A stretch of DNA of 64,000 bases from Saprospiraceae bacterium (GTDB lineage: Bacteria > Bacteroidota > Bacteroidia > Chitinophagales > Saprospiraceae): positions 1 to 64,000 of the forward strand of contig JAGQWX010000020.1 in the NCBI GenBank assembly GCA_020436935.1. Reading direction: 5' to 3'. Position 1 is the first letter of the stretch. Each line of letters begins with the position of its first letter. Below the pieces are notes generated by a model. That model was given only the letters and a program-made list of their open reading frames with translations. It was not told where the DNA came from and did not search any database. The position numbers were made by a program, and so were the translations under genes. This document shows positions 1 through 8,603 of the stretch, in pieces.

Positions 1-245
1 TCTTTTTCGAAGATTTCAATAGCTCAACACGTTATTCTTATACTTGTTAAATTTGGTTGTGCCAGATCTAAATAACTTGAAACAATTTTCACACTCCACA
101 ATGGCGTCTGCATTCAAAACAAATATAGCTACATATTTTATTTTTGCAAGCATCCTTTAGTTCCTCAAATACCCGGTATCAAATTCATTTTCGTTATTAA
201 ACTTAATTAACTTTCAGAAACGATATATACCCTAACAAGAATATA
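1..245. other. Gene-free left edge
   Basis: AT-rich DNA downstream of the leftmost gene, which is on the minus strand. I see no open frame with coding character, no RNA gene and no convincing terminator hairpin. Confidence 0.5.
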
Positions 246-1496
246 CTACATATACCGTTCCACCCCAAAAGCCTTCAAATCCATACTAGTTTTTTCACCA
301 GTAATTATCTCTGTCACCAGCTTGCCGGTACCCGGGCCCAGGCTCCAGCCCATCATGGCGTGACCTGAGGCAAAGGTGAGGTTGGTATATTTTGATGTTT
401 TACCGATATAGGGCAGACCGTCGGGGCTCACGGGGCGGAATCCAAATTGGGCCTGTGCTTTTTCTTCGGCGTTCACTTCAAAGGATGGGTAGTAGCGGTG
501 GGCTGCATTTGCGATGGCTTCCACCCTTTCTTTTCTGATGATGTTGTTGATACCGGAGAGTTCCATGGTACCTGCAAATCTTGTGAATCCATCCATAGGT
601 GTCACGGCAACCTTTGATTCCATGAGGATGGTGGGCAGCGTGATGCCTGTTGGACGGGGTACGTCGATTCTGTATCCTTTACCGGCCTGCACAGGCAGGT
701 AAATGCCTAGCTTTTTGGCCAGATTTTCGCTCCAGCAACCCGAAGCCAGGACAAATTCGTCTGCTTCCAGACTTCCGTCATTGGTGACCAAAGCTTTTAC
801 TTTCCCATGCTCAAAATTGAAATCGATGACTTCCTTGTTGGTGATGATTTCAATTCCGGATTTTTGCAGGTAGTCTTTCATTCTGGCCATAAACTGGCCT
901 GGCGTCATGTGTCCATCGCAAAGGTAATAGAAGGCGCCCAATGCATCGATGTTACTGTCAGGCTGCATGGCAGAAAGCTCTGCCTTATTCAATTCTTTTA
1001 CCTCCAGGCCCAAATCTCCGGCCCAGGAAGCTACTTTTCTCTCTTCATCTCCGGCCTTTGCTGACTTAAAAACCATGAGCAGGCCTTGCCGCTCGTATTG
1101 ATAGGCATCCAGATCGCCGGATGCGAGGATGTCATCGTACATGTCACGGCTCAGGATATTGATGTCTTTGATGACTTTGAGTGAACGCTGCACATGGGAA
1201 GTGGTTGATGCTTTTTTGAAGTACCAGGTCCACTTCATAAAATCCCAATCCAATCTCGGTTTGATGTAAAAAGGACTTGAAGAATCAAACATCCATTTGA
1301 TGCCCTTGCTGATCATGCCGGGAGCGGCCAAAGGGACGATGTGTGAAGGGGTGAGATATCCGGCATTGACGTATGACGCCCCCCGATCCATAGCGGATTT
1401 GTCAATGACTTTGACCTGAAATCCTGCCTTGTGCAGGTAATATGCTGAAGACAGTCCGATGATGCCTCCGCCGATGACGATGCATGTATTTCCCAT
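246..1496 (-). CDS. FAD-dependent D-amino acid dehydrogenase, probable D-hydroxyproline dehydrogenase
   Basis: DAO/DadA-family flavoenzyme of about 416 residues. The N-terminus carries the dinucleotide-binding motif VIGGGIIGLSSAYYL, and the C-terminus the family's SGHAMMGWSLGPGTGK glycine-rich motif. I use the ATG at 1496 rather than the frame's upstream ATG at 1520: it gives the usual short N-terminus before the Rossmann motif and forms a TAATG junction with the stop of the peptidase gene upstream, so the two are probably translationally coupled. Next to a hydroxyproline epimerase and a DHDPS-family deaminase, the likely job is oxidation of cis-4-hydroxy-D-proline to pyrroline-4-hydroxy-2-carboxylate. 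The family is certain; the substrate is inferred from neighbours. A general D-amino acid or glycine oxidase role is the alternative. Confidence 0.85.
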   Translation of the reverse strand: MGNTCIVIGGGIIGLSSAYYLHKAGFQVKVIDKSAMDRGASYVNAGYLTPSHIVPLAAPGMISKGIKWMFDSSSPFYIKPRLDWDFMKWTWYFKKASTTSHVQRSLKVIKDINILSRDMYDDILASGDLDAYQYERQGLLMVFKSAKAGDEERKVASWAGDLGLEVKELNKAELSAMQPDSNIDALGAFYYLCDGHMTPGQFMARMKDYLQKSGIEIITNKEVIDFNFEHGKVKALVTNDGSLEADEFVLASGCWSENLAKKLGIYLPVQAGKGYRIDVPRPTGITLPTILMESKVAVTPMDGFTRFAGTMELSGINNIIRKERVEAIANAAHRYYPSFEVNAEEKAQAQFGFRPVSPDGLPYIGKTSKYTNLTFASGHAMMGWSLGPGTGKLVTEIITGEKTSMDLKAFGVERYM

Positions 1497-3754
1497 TATT
1501 CGCTGATGTTGTAGTCCCACCTTGGCTCTTTACCAAGGAGGTGTCTGATAAAATAGTTCCACCTTTTTTTCTGGAAAAATTCCAATGATGTTCCCTCAAA
1601 ACCATGCCTCTGACTGGGGAGAATCACCAAGTCAAAATCCTTATTGGCTTTGATCAGGGCCTCGGCCAGCTTGAAAGTTGCTGAGGCGTTGACATTGTGA
1701 TCCATACCACCATGGGCGATCATCAATTTCCCTTTAAGATTTGGCGCCAGGGTGATGTTGGAGACTTCGTCGTATTTTTCTGTCACGGGCCAGCCCATGT
1801 ACATCTCAGGCCACCAGGCTTTTTCCATTCTGAAATCGTGGTCGCCGGCACTGGCAACACCAACCTTGTAAAAATCGGGAAAGGCGAGCAGGGCGTGTCC
1901 GGCATCATAGCCTCCGGCACTGTGACCAAAAATGCCTACCCTGGTGGTATCGAGCCAATTGTATTTTGATGCCAAATGGCGAATGGCAATCAAATGATCC
2001 CTGAGATTGTCTCCCATGTTTTGGTATGAAAATTCTCTGAATGCTTTTGACCTTCCTGCTGTGCCGAGGCCATCAACCACGACGACCACAAAACCCAATT
2101 CAGCCCAGGATTGGTATCTGAAAGCCATGTCAAATGAGTGAGGCACTATTTGTGTATGCGGACCTGTGTATGTTGCGTCAATGATGGGATAAGACTTATT
2201 CGGATCAAAGTTGGTGGGCTTCCATACTGCCCCAAAAATGGTGGTGTATCCATCTTTTGCAATGCAGGAGAATGTCATTGGTGCGACCCAACCTTCGTTC
2301 TCTGCAGTATTCACATCTGCTTCTGTCAGCGGCTTGATCATTTCACCGGTATTGAGATCACGTAACACGGTCTGTGTGGGCTGATCCAGCGTAGAAATGG
2401 CATCAGTAAAAAACCTGCCCGCAGGATCTAGATTTACCTGATGGTTTCCTTCCTCGGTCGTCAGTAACATCATCCTGCTTCCGGACTTCACCTTGTACAA
2501 CTTCTGGTAGTAGGGGTTATCGTCATATTCCCGTCCTGAAGCCGTAAAGTATATCCAGGATGAAGTGGTATCTATTTTCAAAACATCGTGGACGAAAAAA
2601 TTGCCGACACTTAGTTCCTGAGATTTGCCCGAGCGCAGATCAATTTCATAGAGCTGGTTCCAGCCTGATTTATCGGATTCCAGGACCAGCTTCTCCCAGC
2701 CTTGCACATATGTCATGAAAGAATGGTCTATGCTTGTGGTGGTGGATTCTTTCCAGAGTGTAGTTGTTTTTGAGGTCGCCAGATCCAGCTGGGCGATGTA
2801 TCGATTTTTAAATCCGCGGTCGAGCCAGTGGGCAATCACGTTTTTGGAATCGGCTGTAAACATGAGCTCAACCGAATTGATGTGGGTTTGTGTGGGGAAA
2901 TTGTGTTTGACTTCCCTGCCTTGTGCAATATTGTAAATCAATGGCTTGATCATCACCATGCCGGAATCGCCGGGTGAACCTCTGAAGTACGAAACCAGTC
3001 GTGCCCGGTACAGGGTGTCAATGCTGTGGTTGAGCATGTACATTTTATTGGCTTTGCTGATGTCACAAACCTGAGTGATGAGGTATTTTGAATCAGGGGA
3101 CCATTGAACAGAAAAATGGGGTTCGCGATCTTTGTTTTCGCCAAACATTTCGTCAAACCAACCATACCAGCTGCCATAGGCATAATCAGGAGTGCCGTCT
3201 TTGGAAAGGGCAGTGACGGCCTTAGTTTTTATGTTTTGAATGTAAAGATTGTAGTCTTTTGAAAATGCCTTGAAGTTTCCATCCGGAGAGATACTTTCAA
3301 AAGCCTCTGTTGTATCCTCTTCGTTTTTTAAAATTTCCAGTGACTTCCGAGCGCTGTCCCATTGGTATTTTTTATTCGAAAAAAAGAAGGTCAGTTGGTT
3401 TTTGGTGGCCTCCGGATTGGACAGTTGGATTTGATTGGCCTCGACCTTTTTACCTGTTGATTTGCTCAAGGCCTGTGCCAAAGCCTGGTGATCAAAGAGA
3501 GGTTGCTCTGCAAAGCCGTCGAAGTTTATCATTCGGTATTGCCTGCCTGCCGGGCTAAAAAAAACGTACCAAAGTCCCGAGCTGTCCTTGTGATAATTGA
3601 AGGAAGGCTGGAGATTGAAGACTCTTTTGTTGATCAATTTTGGAGAAGTATAGGAGATCGCCCTTTGATAAATTTCCATTGGCAGGGTATCCAATTGGGC
3701 CCATGATTCCTGGCAAAAAAGAAGTAAAACAATAAAGAGTTGTTGTCTGTACAT
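1496..3754 (-). CDS. Secreted S9 prolyl oligopeptidase / dipeptidyl peptidase IV-like
   Basis: A 752-residue serine peptidase with a signal peptide ending near ESWAQ, so periplasmic or surface. Residues of about 90-470 form the DPP IV-type beta-propeller and the C-terminal 250 residues the alpha/beta hydrolase. The nucleophile elbow is GHSAGG, the acid lies in HGGMDHN and the histidine in SQRHGFEG, so the triad looks complete. DPP IV enzymes cut X-Pro (and X-Hyp) dipeptides from peptides, which suits the hydroxyproline genes on either side: this enzyme would feed collagen-like peptides into the pathway. It starts four bases before the epimerase stop region and ends in a TAATG overlap with the dehydrogenase, so an operon is likely. 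Confidence 0.9.
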   Translation of the reverse strand: MYRQQLFIVLLLFCQESWAQLDTLPMEIYQRAISYTSPKLINKRVFNLQPSFNYHKDSSGLWYVFFSPAGRQYRMINFDGFAEQPLFDHQALAQALSKSTGKKVEANQIQLSNPEATKNQLTFFFSNKKYQWDSARKSLEILKNEEDTTEAFESISPDGNFKAFSKDYNLYIQNIKTKAVTALSKDGTPDYAYGSWYGWFDEMFGENKDREPHFSVQWSPDSKYLITQVCDISKANKMYMLNHSIDTLYRARLVSYFRGSPGDSGMVMIKPLIYNIAQGREVKHNFPTQTHINSVELMFTADSKNVIAHWLDRGFKNRYIAQLDLATSKTTTLWKESTTTSIDHSFMTYVQGWEKLVLESDKSGWNQLYEIDLRSGKSQELSVGNFFVHDVLKIDTTSSWIYFTASGREYDDNPYYQKLYKVKSGSRMMLLTTEEGNHQVNLDPAGRFFTDAISTLDQPTQTVLRDLNTGEMIKPLTEADVNTAENEGWVAPMTFSCIAKDGYTTIFGAVWKPTNFDPNKSYPIIDATYTGPHTQIVPHSFDMAFRYQSWAELGFVVVVVDGLGTAGRSKAFREFSYQNMGDNLRDHLIAIRHLASKYNWLDTTRVGIFGHSAGGYDAGHALLAFPDFYKVGVASAGDHDFRMEKAWWPEMYMGWPVTEKYDEVSNITLAPNLKGKLMIAHGGMDHNVNASATFKLAEALIKANKDFDLVILPSQRHGFEGTSLEFFQKKRWNYFIRHLLGKEPRWDYNISE

Positions 3755-3758
3755 ATGC

Positions 3759-4769
3759 TTAAATTACCTGAAAGCCAAAAGCGTAGGGATCGTCTTCGTC
3801 GTCAATGATGATGGTATTGTAACCGTACACCTTTGCCCAACCTTTGATGCTGGGAACGATGGCTTTTTTATCCCCGATTTGTGTTTCGGCTTCTACTTTT
3901 CCAATAAATTTTGAACCAATGATGCTCTCGTGGATGTATTCTTCGCCAGTGGCCAGCTTACCTTTTGCATGCAACTGTGCAAGTCTTGCGGATGTTCCTG
4001 TTCCACAGGGAGAGCGGTCAATGGCTTTGTCGCCGTAAAATACAGCATTTCTTCCTGATGAGGAAGGATCGAGCACCTCTCCCGTCCACAGCATATGGCT
4101 GACATTGCGGATGCTTGTGTTTTCCGGGTGGATAAAATGATCGGGATACTTTTCGTTGATGGCTTTGCGCAGGTATTGGCTAAATCGTATGATTTCTCCT
4201 GCGGAATATTGCTGAAGGCCGGGGAAATTGTCCTGAGGATCTACAATGGCGTAAAAATTGCCCCCGTAGGCGACGTCGAAGCTCAGCATACCGAGTTCAG
4301 GGGAATTTATTTCAAGGCCCTCTGCAGCCAGATAAGATTTGACATTGACGAGCTTGACCCATTCTACTTTTTCACCCTTCATGGCATACTCAATTTCTAC
4401 CAGACCTGCCGGAGCTTCCATTCTGATTTTTCCCGGAACTTTGGGTTTGATAACACCTTCCTGAATGCCAATGGTGATGGTGCCAATGGTACCATGACCA
4501 CACATGGGCAGACAACCACTGGTTTCTATGAACAGGATGGCGAAATCATTGGCCGGATCGTGTGGCGGGTACAAGATGCTGCCGCTCATCATGTCGTGGC
4601 CGCGGGGTTCATACATCAAGCCTTGCCTGATCCAGTCGAATTCCCGCATAAAATGCAGTCGTTTTTCATTCATGGTCTCACCCAACAATTGAGGTCCACC
4701 TTGAGTGACCAGTCTTACCGGATTCCCACAGGTGTGTCCGTCGATGCAGATGAAGGTATGTTTTGCCAT
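3759..4769 (-). CDS. 4-hydroxyproline 2-epimerase (proline racemase family)
   Basis: A 336-residue proline racemase-family protein. Both catalytic cysteines are visible: the first in LPMCGHG (about residue 90) and the second in RSPCGTGTSA (about residue 250). Retention of both separates racemases/epimerases from trans-3-hydroxyproline dehydratases, which carry Thr at the second site. Neighbouring DHDPS-family and FAD dehydrogenase genes favour epimerization of trans-4-hydroxy-L-proline to cis-4-hydroxy-D-proline over proline racemization. The protein is cytosolic and has no signal peptide. It is head of the operon with the S9 peptidase and dehydrogenase. Confidence 0.88.
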   Translation of the reverse strand: MAKHTFICIDGHTCGNPVRLVTQGGPQLLGETMNEKRLHFMREFDWIRQGLMYEPRGHDMMSGSILYPPHDPANDFAILFIETSGCLPMCGHGTIGTITIGIQEGVIKPKVPGKIRMEAPAGLVEIEYAMKGEKVEWVKLVNVKSYLAAEGLEINSPELGMLSFDVAYGGNFYAIVDPQDNFPGLQQYSAGEIIRFSQYLRKAINEKYPDHFIHPENTSIRNVSHMLWTGEVLDPSSSGRNAVFYGDKAIDRSPCGTGTSARLAQLHAKGKLATGEEYIHESIIGSKFIGKVEAETQIGDKKAIVPSIKGWAKVYGYNTIIIDDEDDPYAFGFQVI

Positions 4770-4850
4770 AGTCTTAATTACTAATTTTGGATCTTAGTTG
4801 AGGTAATTTTTTATTTGAATAAATGACTTTACAAACATTAAAGTAAATGT

Positions 4851-4994
4851 CTAATTAAGTTTGTTGAAGAATTTATCACGCATTTTCGCTTTAAATTTTT
4901 CATTGTCAAAATGAACAGATTCACCACATTCCTCACCAATTTTCAAAGCTTCATTGATTGATAAAATCATATTGTATTTTTCTTCCTCTCTCAT
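4851..4994 (-). pseudogene. ParD-like antitoxin C-terminal fragment
   Basis: A 47-codon frame from ATG at 4994 to TAG at 4851. Its C-terminal half (ALKIGEECGES, then FDNEKFKAKMRDKF) resembles the tail of ParD-type antitoxins, where a Gly-Ser/Glu turn is followed by F-D-x-x-x-F-x-x-[KR]-M-R. The ribbon-helix-helix N-terminal half expected in ParD is absent: an in-frame stop lies just upstream, and the neighbouring frame (…YFKMER) looks as if it was once joined by a one-base shift. No ParE toxin is visible before the next gene. I read this as a decayed toxin-antitoxin remnant; a genuine short gene is possible. Confidence 0.35.
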
Positions 4995-5051
4995 CTTTCC
5001 ATTTTAAAATAACTTTCAAAATACTCATCAAAACATGAACATTAATAATGC

Positions 5052-6791
5052 TTAATTTATGAGTTGTTTTCTTATATAAACATTCACCCTCCTTTCCAGT
5101 ATTGGCAAAGTTACGGTACCTTGGTCCAGGATGACTTGATGAAAAGCTCGGACGTCAAATTTTTCTCCCAATTCTTTTTCTGCTTTTGTTCTCAGTTCTC
5201 TGATTTTGAGTTCACCAATTTTATATGAGAGCGCCTGTGCGGGCCAGCCGATGTATCTATCTGTTTCTGTATTGATCTCATGGATCGACAGTGCGGTATT
5301 TTCCTTCATGTAGTCCACGACCTGATCTCTCGTCCAACCGAAGGCATGGATACCAGTGTCTACCACCAATCTGCAAGCCCGCCACATTTCATAGGTGAGT
5401 TGCCCAAATTTCTCGTAAGGTGTGCGGTAAATGCCCATTTCGTCAGCCAGGTATTCAGCATATAGGCCCCAGCCCTCTCCGTATGCCGAAAAATAAAGGC
5501 CTCTCCTGAAATCAGGAAATGCTTCGCCCAACTCGCTGTTGAGTGACATCTGCAGGTGATGGCCAGGTACTGCTTCATGAGCAGTCAAGGCGGGAAGCAC
5601 ATACAATGGCCTGCTCTCGAGCTGGTAAGTGTTAACCAGGTAATGCCCGGCTTCTGTATCCTTTGATGGAGATGAATATCGACCTCCGGTATATTTCGGT
5701 GCTATGGCATCCGGCACCTTCACCACACCATATGGTCTACGTGGCAAGGTGCTGAAATACTTCGGCAACTGATCGTCAATTCTTTTGGCAATATCTCTTG
5801 CATGCATGAGCAATTCATCCGGACTTTTGGTGTAGAATTGTTTATCGGTTCGGAGAAATTGGAGAAAGGACGCGAAATCCCCTTGATAATTAAGCTCAGC
5901 TAAAATTTTTTGCATTTCCGCGCGGATCCTGGCCACTTCCCTCAGTCCCAATTCGTGGATAGATTCCGGAGTGTAATCTGTTGAGGTGGTATAGAAATTA
6001 ATTCGATTTTGATAAAAATCCTTACCTCCCGGAACCTCTGATACGCCCAGACTTGTCCTGGTCTTTGGAAAATATTCTTCTTCAAAAAAATTCTTGATGG
6101 TTTTAAATGCCGGAATAACGGATGCCTCAATTGCCAGTTTTGCCGCCGTGAGGATTGAATCCTTTTTAGCTTCACTCAGTATAGAAGACAAATTGAGAAA
6201 AGGTTGATAAAAATCACTTTTTGAATAGACATCTACAATGTGGTGGTTATAAGTATCCTCATATCCATTAAATATAATCCGGGGCTGTGAAAGTCCTCGT
6301 TCTAATCCTTCTCTGATCAAGGCAATATTCGATGAAGCAAAATGGGGCATGTCGTTGAGCGTCCTGAGGTAGCGGTCTGCTTCTTCACTGGAATTTATGG
6401 GTCGAATGCGATAGACGAGGTTGAGGTGAAATCCCTGGTCTGCCTGAATCGGATTGAGGTAAGTTTCGAAATTGATTTCATCTATGTTGTCCTGAAGTTC
6501 GAATATCAACAATTCCACAGAAATCTGATCGTCTTCTGAAAGCTTGTCAAAACGAAGTTGCTTCAGGGCTGCCAGCTCCTTTTGGTAAAAATTGCGGCGC
6601 TTTTCAAAATTTTCCTTTGTCGGATTGCCCAATGGATGAGTATCATCGTTGAACTTAGTAGTAGCAAGTTCTGTGAGAATATTCTGGAAGTTAGCGCTTT
6701 CTTTTGAAAGTTTTTTAATGCCGGCTGAGCATGAAGCTATAAAACCAATTGAAATTAAAAGTATAAAAGCCTTAAATCCCATTTTATTCAT
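5052..6791 (-). CDS. DUF885 lipoprotein, probable zinc metallopeptidase
   Basis: DUF885-family protein of about 579 residues. A lipobox (FIASC) follows the hydrophobic segment, so a lipoprotein. I place the start at the ATG at 6791 (MNKMGFKAF) rather than the upstream in-frame ATG at 6806, since it gives a normal signal sequence. The zinc motif HEAVPGHH is near residue 405, followed some 30 residues later by a GEGWGLYAE helix carrying a likely third ligand. DUF885 proteins are distant relatives of M32/M3-like metallopeptidases, and peptide hydrolysis fits the collagen-peptide context. The gene follows an AT-rich orphan whose stop is 13 bases upstream. Confidence 0.82.
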   Translation of the reverse strand: MNKMGFKAFILLISIGFIASCSAGIKKLSKESANFQNILTELATTKFNDDTHPLGNPTKENFEKRRNFYQKELAALKQLRFDKLSEDDQISVELLIFELQDNIDEINFETYLNPIQADQGFHLNLVYRIRPINSSEEADRYLRTLNDMPHFASSNIALIREGLERGLSQPRIIFNGYEDTYNHHIVDVYSKSDFYQPFLNLSSILSEAKKDSILTAAKLAIEASVIPAFKTIKNFFEEEYFPKTRTSLGVSEVPGGKDFYQNRINFYTTSTDYTPESIHELGLREVARIRAEMQKILAELNYQGDFASFLQFLRTDKQFYTKSPDELLMHARDIAKRIDDQLPKYFSTLPRRPYGVVKVPDAIAPKYTGGRYSSPSKDTEAGHYLVNTYQLESRPLYVLPALTAHEAVPGHHLQMSLNSELGEAFPDFRRGLYFSAYGEGWGLYAEYLADEMGIYRTPYEKFGQLTYEMWRACRLVVDTGIHAFGWTRDQVVDYMKENTALSIHEINTETDRYIGWPAQALSYKIGELKIRELRTKAEKELGEKFDVRAFHQVILDQGTVTLPILERRVNVYIRKQLIN

Positions 6792-6806
6792 TATTGTATT
6801 ACACAT

Positions 6807-7400
6807 TCATTTTAAATGTTTTTGGTTTTTATAGTATTGAAATATACACAATTCAATCACTCTGATTTGAGAAACTTGGTAATTCAATTTATTGCAGATT
6901 AATTTACTTATTTTATTAAAATCAATATGATTTGCAATTTTTAAAACCTCATTTAAATAGGATATATAATTTTCAGGACGATCAATCCCGTATGTACTAT
7001 TTTTGTCTGTTATGTATTTATATATTTTACTATCCCATATTGGATAAATCTCTGGATTTATAAAATGTAGTAATTTCGATAACCCCACCATTGAACCATT
7101 AATACACTCTTTTAAAATATGTAATTGACTGGAATTTAATAGTTGCCCCAATTTAACTTTATTTAATAAGCTTAAAACTTCATCCTTTTGTGAAATATTC
7201 AAATGGATTATTGTAGGCATCCATCCATAAATAAAATGACTAGAAATAACCAAGTGATGAAACCTAAGCTCATCACTTCCTATTTCATTAAAATATTTAA
7301 TAAATTCTGGATAGGCAATAATATAGGAATCATCTTGTGACAATTTAAATGCTTTAGCCGCGATCAAAACATTTTCAAAATCAAGATTCTTGAATTTCAT
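6807..7400 (-). CDS. Hypothetical protein, AT-rich orphan
   Basis: A 197-residue soluble protein with no signal peptide or membrane segment. I do not recognise the family. The most distinctive stretch is LSKLLHFINPEIYPIWDSKI in the middle, a pattern I associate with phage- or defence-linked hypothetical proteins, but that is an impression rather than an assignment. Codon use is markedly richer in A and T (Ile, Lys, Asn, Tyr) than in the catabolic genes on either side, suggesting recent transfer. It lies between the DUF885 gene and the deaminase and breaks the hydroxyproline cluster, as does the antitoxin fragment 2 kb away. Confidence 0.6.
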   Translation of the reverse strand: MKFKNLDFENVLIAAKAFKLSQDDSYIIAYPEFIKYFNEIGSDELRFHHLVISSHFIYGWMPTIIHLNISQKDEVLSLLNKVKLGQLLNSSQLHILKECINGSMVGLSKLLHFINPEIYPIWDSKIYKYITDKNSTYGIDRPENYISYLNEVLKIANHIDFNKISKLICNKLNYQVSQIRVIELCIFQYYKNQKHLK

Positions 7401-7492
7401 AATTTAAGCAAAAATTTGATTACTTCATACATATTAATAATCTAACCTGAATGCAAAGTCTTCAATTTTCCGACCGAAATAATGTACTAATT

Positions 7493-7527
7493 GCTAAGAG
7501 CTAATCGCTAACAGCTAACCGCTACAA
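7493..7527. repeat. Five tandem copies of a 7-bp unit (GCTAANN)
   Basis: GCTAAGA, GCTAATC, GCTAACA, GCTAACC and GCTACAA follow one another without gaps, ten bases beyond the stop of the deaminase gene. The first five bases are conserved and the last two vary; the fifth copy is degenerate. It is too short-period for a CRISPR. It resembles intergenic short tandem repeats. Confidence 0.85.
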
Positions 7528-7536
7528 AGCCCAAAA

Positions 7537-8469
7537 CTAAACACCAACAGCCCTCAAACCTTTATATTCCGGTAAAGTCGGCCTGGTCTCCAAAGAAGAA
7601 GAAATAATCTGAGTTACCCTTTCTCGTTCTTTACCCTGCAGCGGCAACCTTGGTCCCCTAACATATTCTGAGCCAATGCCCGTTGCCACTTCTGCCATTT
7701 TTATGTTTTGGACGAGTTGAGGATTGATATCGAGTTCAAGCAGAGGCAAGAACCATCTGTATATCTCAAGAGCCTCGGTAAGTCTTCCTGCTTTTGTGAG
7801 TTCATATACAGCAACGGTTTCTGCAGGAAAAGCACAAACCAGGCCTGCCACCCAGCCGTCTGCACCCATAAGAAGTGACTCCATGGCAAGGGTATCGACC
7901 CCACAAAGCACTTTAAGCCTTTCCCCGAAGCGGTTTCTGATCCTGGTCACATTGGAAATATCTCTGGCAGAATCTTTTACAGCCTTGATGTTTTCATTTT
8001 TTGAAACTAAGATTTCAAACATGTCGAGCGTGACTTCTATGCCGTAATCTACCGGATTGTTGTAAATCATGATATCGAGACCGGTATTGGCAGCGATGGT
8101 ATTAAACCACTCCATCACTTCATAACTGTTGGCCTTGTAGCGCATAGGCGGCAGGGCCATCAATGCTGAAGCACCATTTTTTTCAGCGGCTTTTACGGCG
8201 GCAATGGCGTCGCGGGTGCTGGCTTCTGCGATGTTCATCACCACAGGCACTGCCCCTGCAACAAAGTCAACAGTCTGGACGGTGAGTTCTTCCTTTTCCT
8301 TTAATGTCAGCGTGCTGGCTTCGCCCAGAGTACCACCGAGGATGATGCCATGAACACCAGCGTCAAGTTGCGCCTGAAGATTTATTTTACCAAGATTGAA
8401 ATCGATTTGATCATCAGCAGTAAACTTGGTGGTGATCGCGGGCATAACGCCTTCCCATACAATGCTCAT
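7537..8469 (-). CDS. DHDPS/NAL-family aldolase-lyase, probable pyrroline-4-hydroxy-2-carboxylate deaminase
   Basis: A 310-residue class I TIM-barrel enzyme of the dihydrodipicolinate synthase/N-acetylneuraminate lyase family. The carboxylate-binding GGTLGEAST motif is near residue 45, the catalytic Tyr lies in YNNPVDYG near 136, and the Schiff-base Lys in KAVKDSA near 164. A housekeeping DapA would normally sit with other genes; here the setting is a hydroxyproline epimerase and a D-amino acid dehydrogenase, so the likely reaction is dehydration-deamination of pyrroline-4-hydroxy-2-carboxylate to alpha-ketoglutarate semialdehyde (LhpC-type). Transcribed divergently from the AraC regulator. 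The semialdehyde dehydrogenase needed next is not in the window. Confidence 0.83.
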   Translation of the reverse strand: MSIVWEGVMPAITTKFTADDQIDFNLGKINLQAQLDAGVHGIILGGTLGEASTLTLKEKEELTVQTVDFVAGAVPVVMNIAEASTRDAIAAVKAAEKNGASALMALPPMRYKANSYEVMEWFNTIAANTGLDIMIYNNPVDYGIEVTLDMFEILVSKNENIKAVKDSARDISNVTRIRNRFGERLKVLCGVDTLAMESLLMGADGWVAGLVCAFPAETVAVYELTKAGRLTEALEIYRWFLPLLELDINPQLVQNIKMAEVATGIGSEYVRGPRLPLQGKERERVTQIISSSLETRPTLPEYKGLRAVGV

Positions 8470-8603
8470 TTTTCTCCATTTTTTATTACTACAAAAATAG
8501 GAAGTCTCTTGCTCTATCTGTCAGCCATTTCTATCCATTTATAGCACTATATTATCTCAATTCAGTAGTTTTATCTCACAATTGATACAAAATAGAACTA
8601 TAA

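Noticed and set aside
4095-4784. 229-codon open frame antisense to the hydroxyproline epimerase
   Set aside because: It mirrors a gene with both catalytic motifs intact, has no signal or domain of its own, and is a codon-bias shadow.
7493-7527. CRISPR-like array
   Set aside because: The unit is seven bases with two variable bases and no spacers or cas genes.
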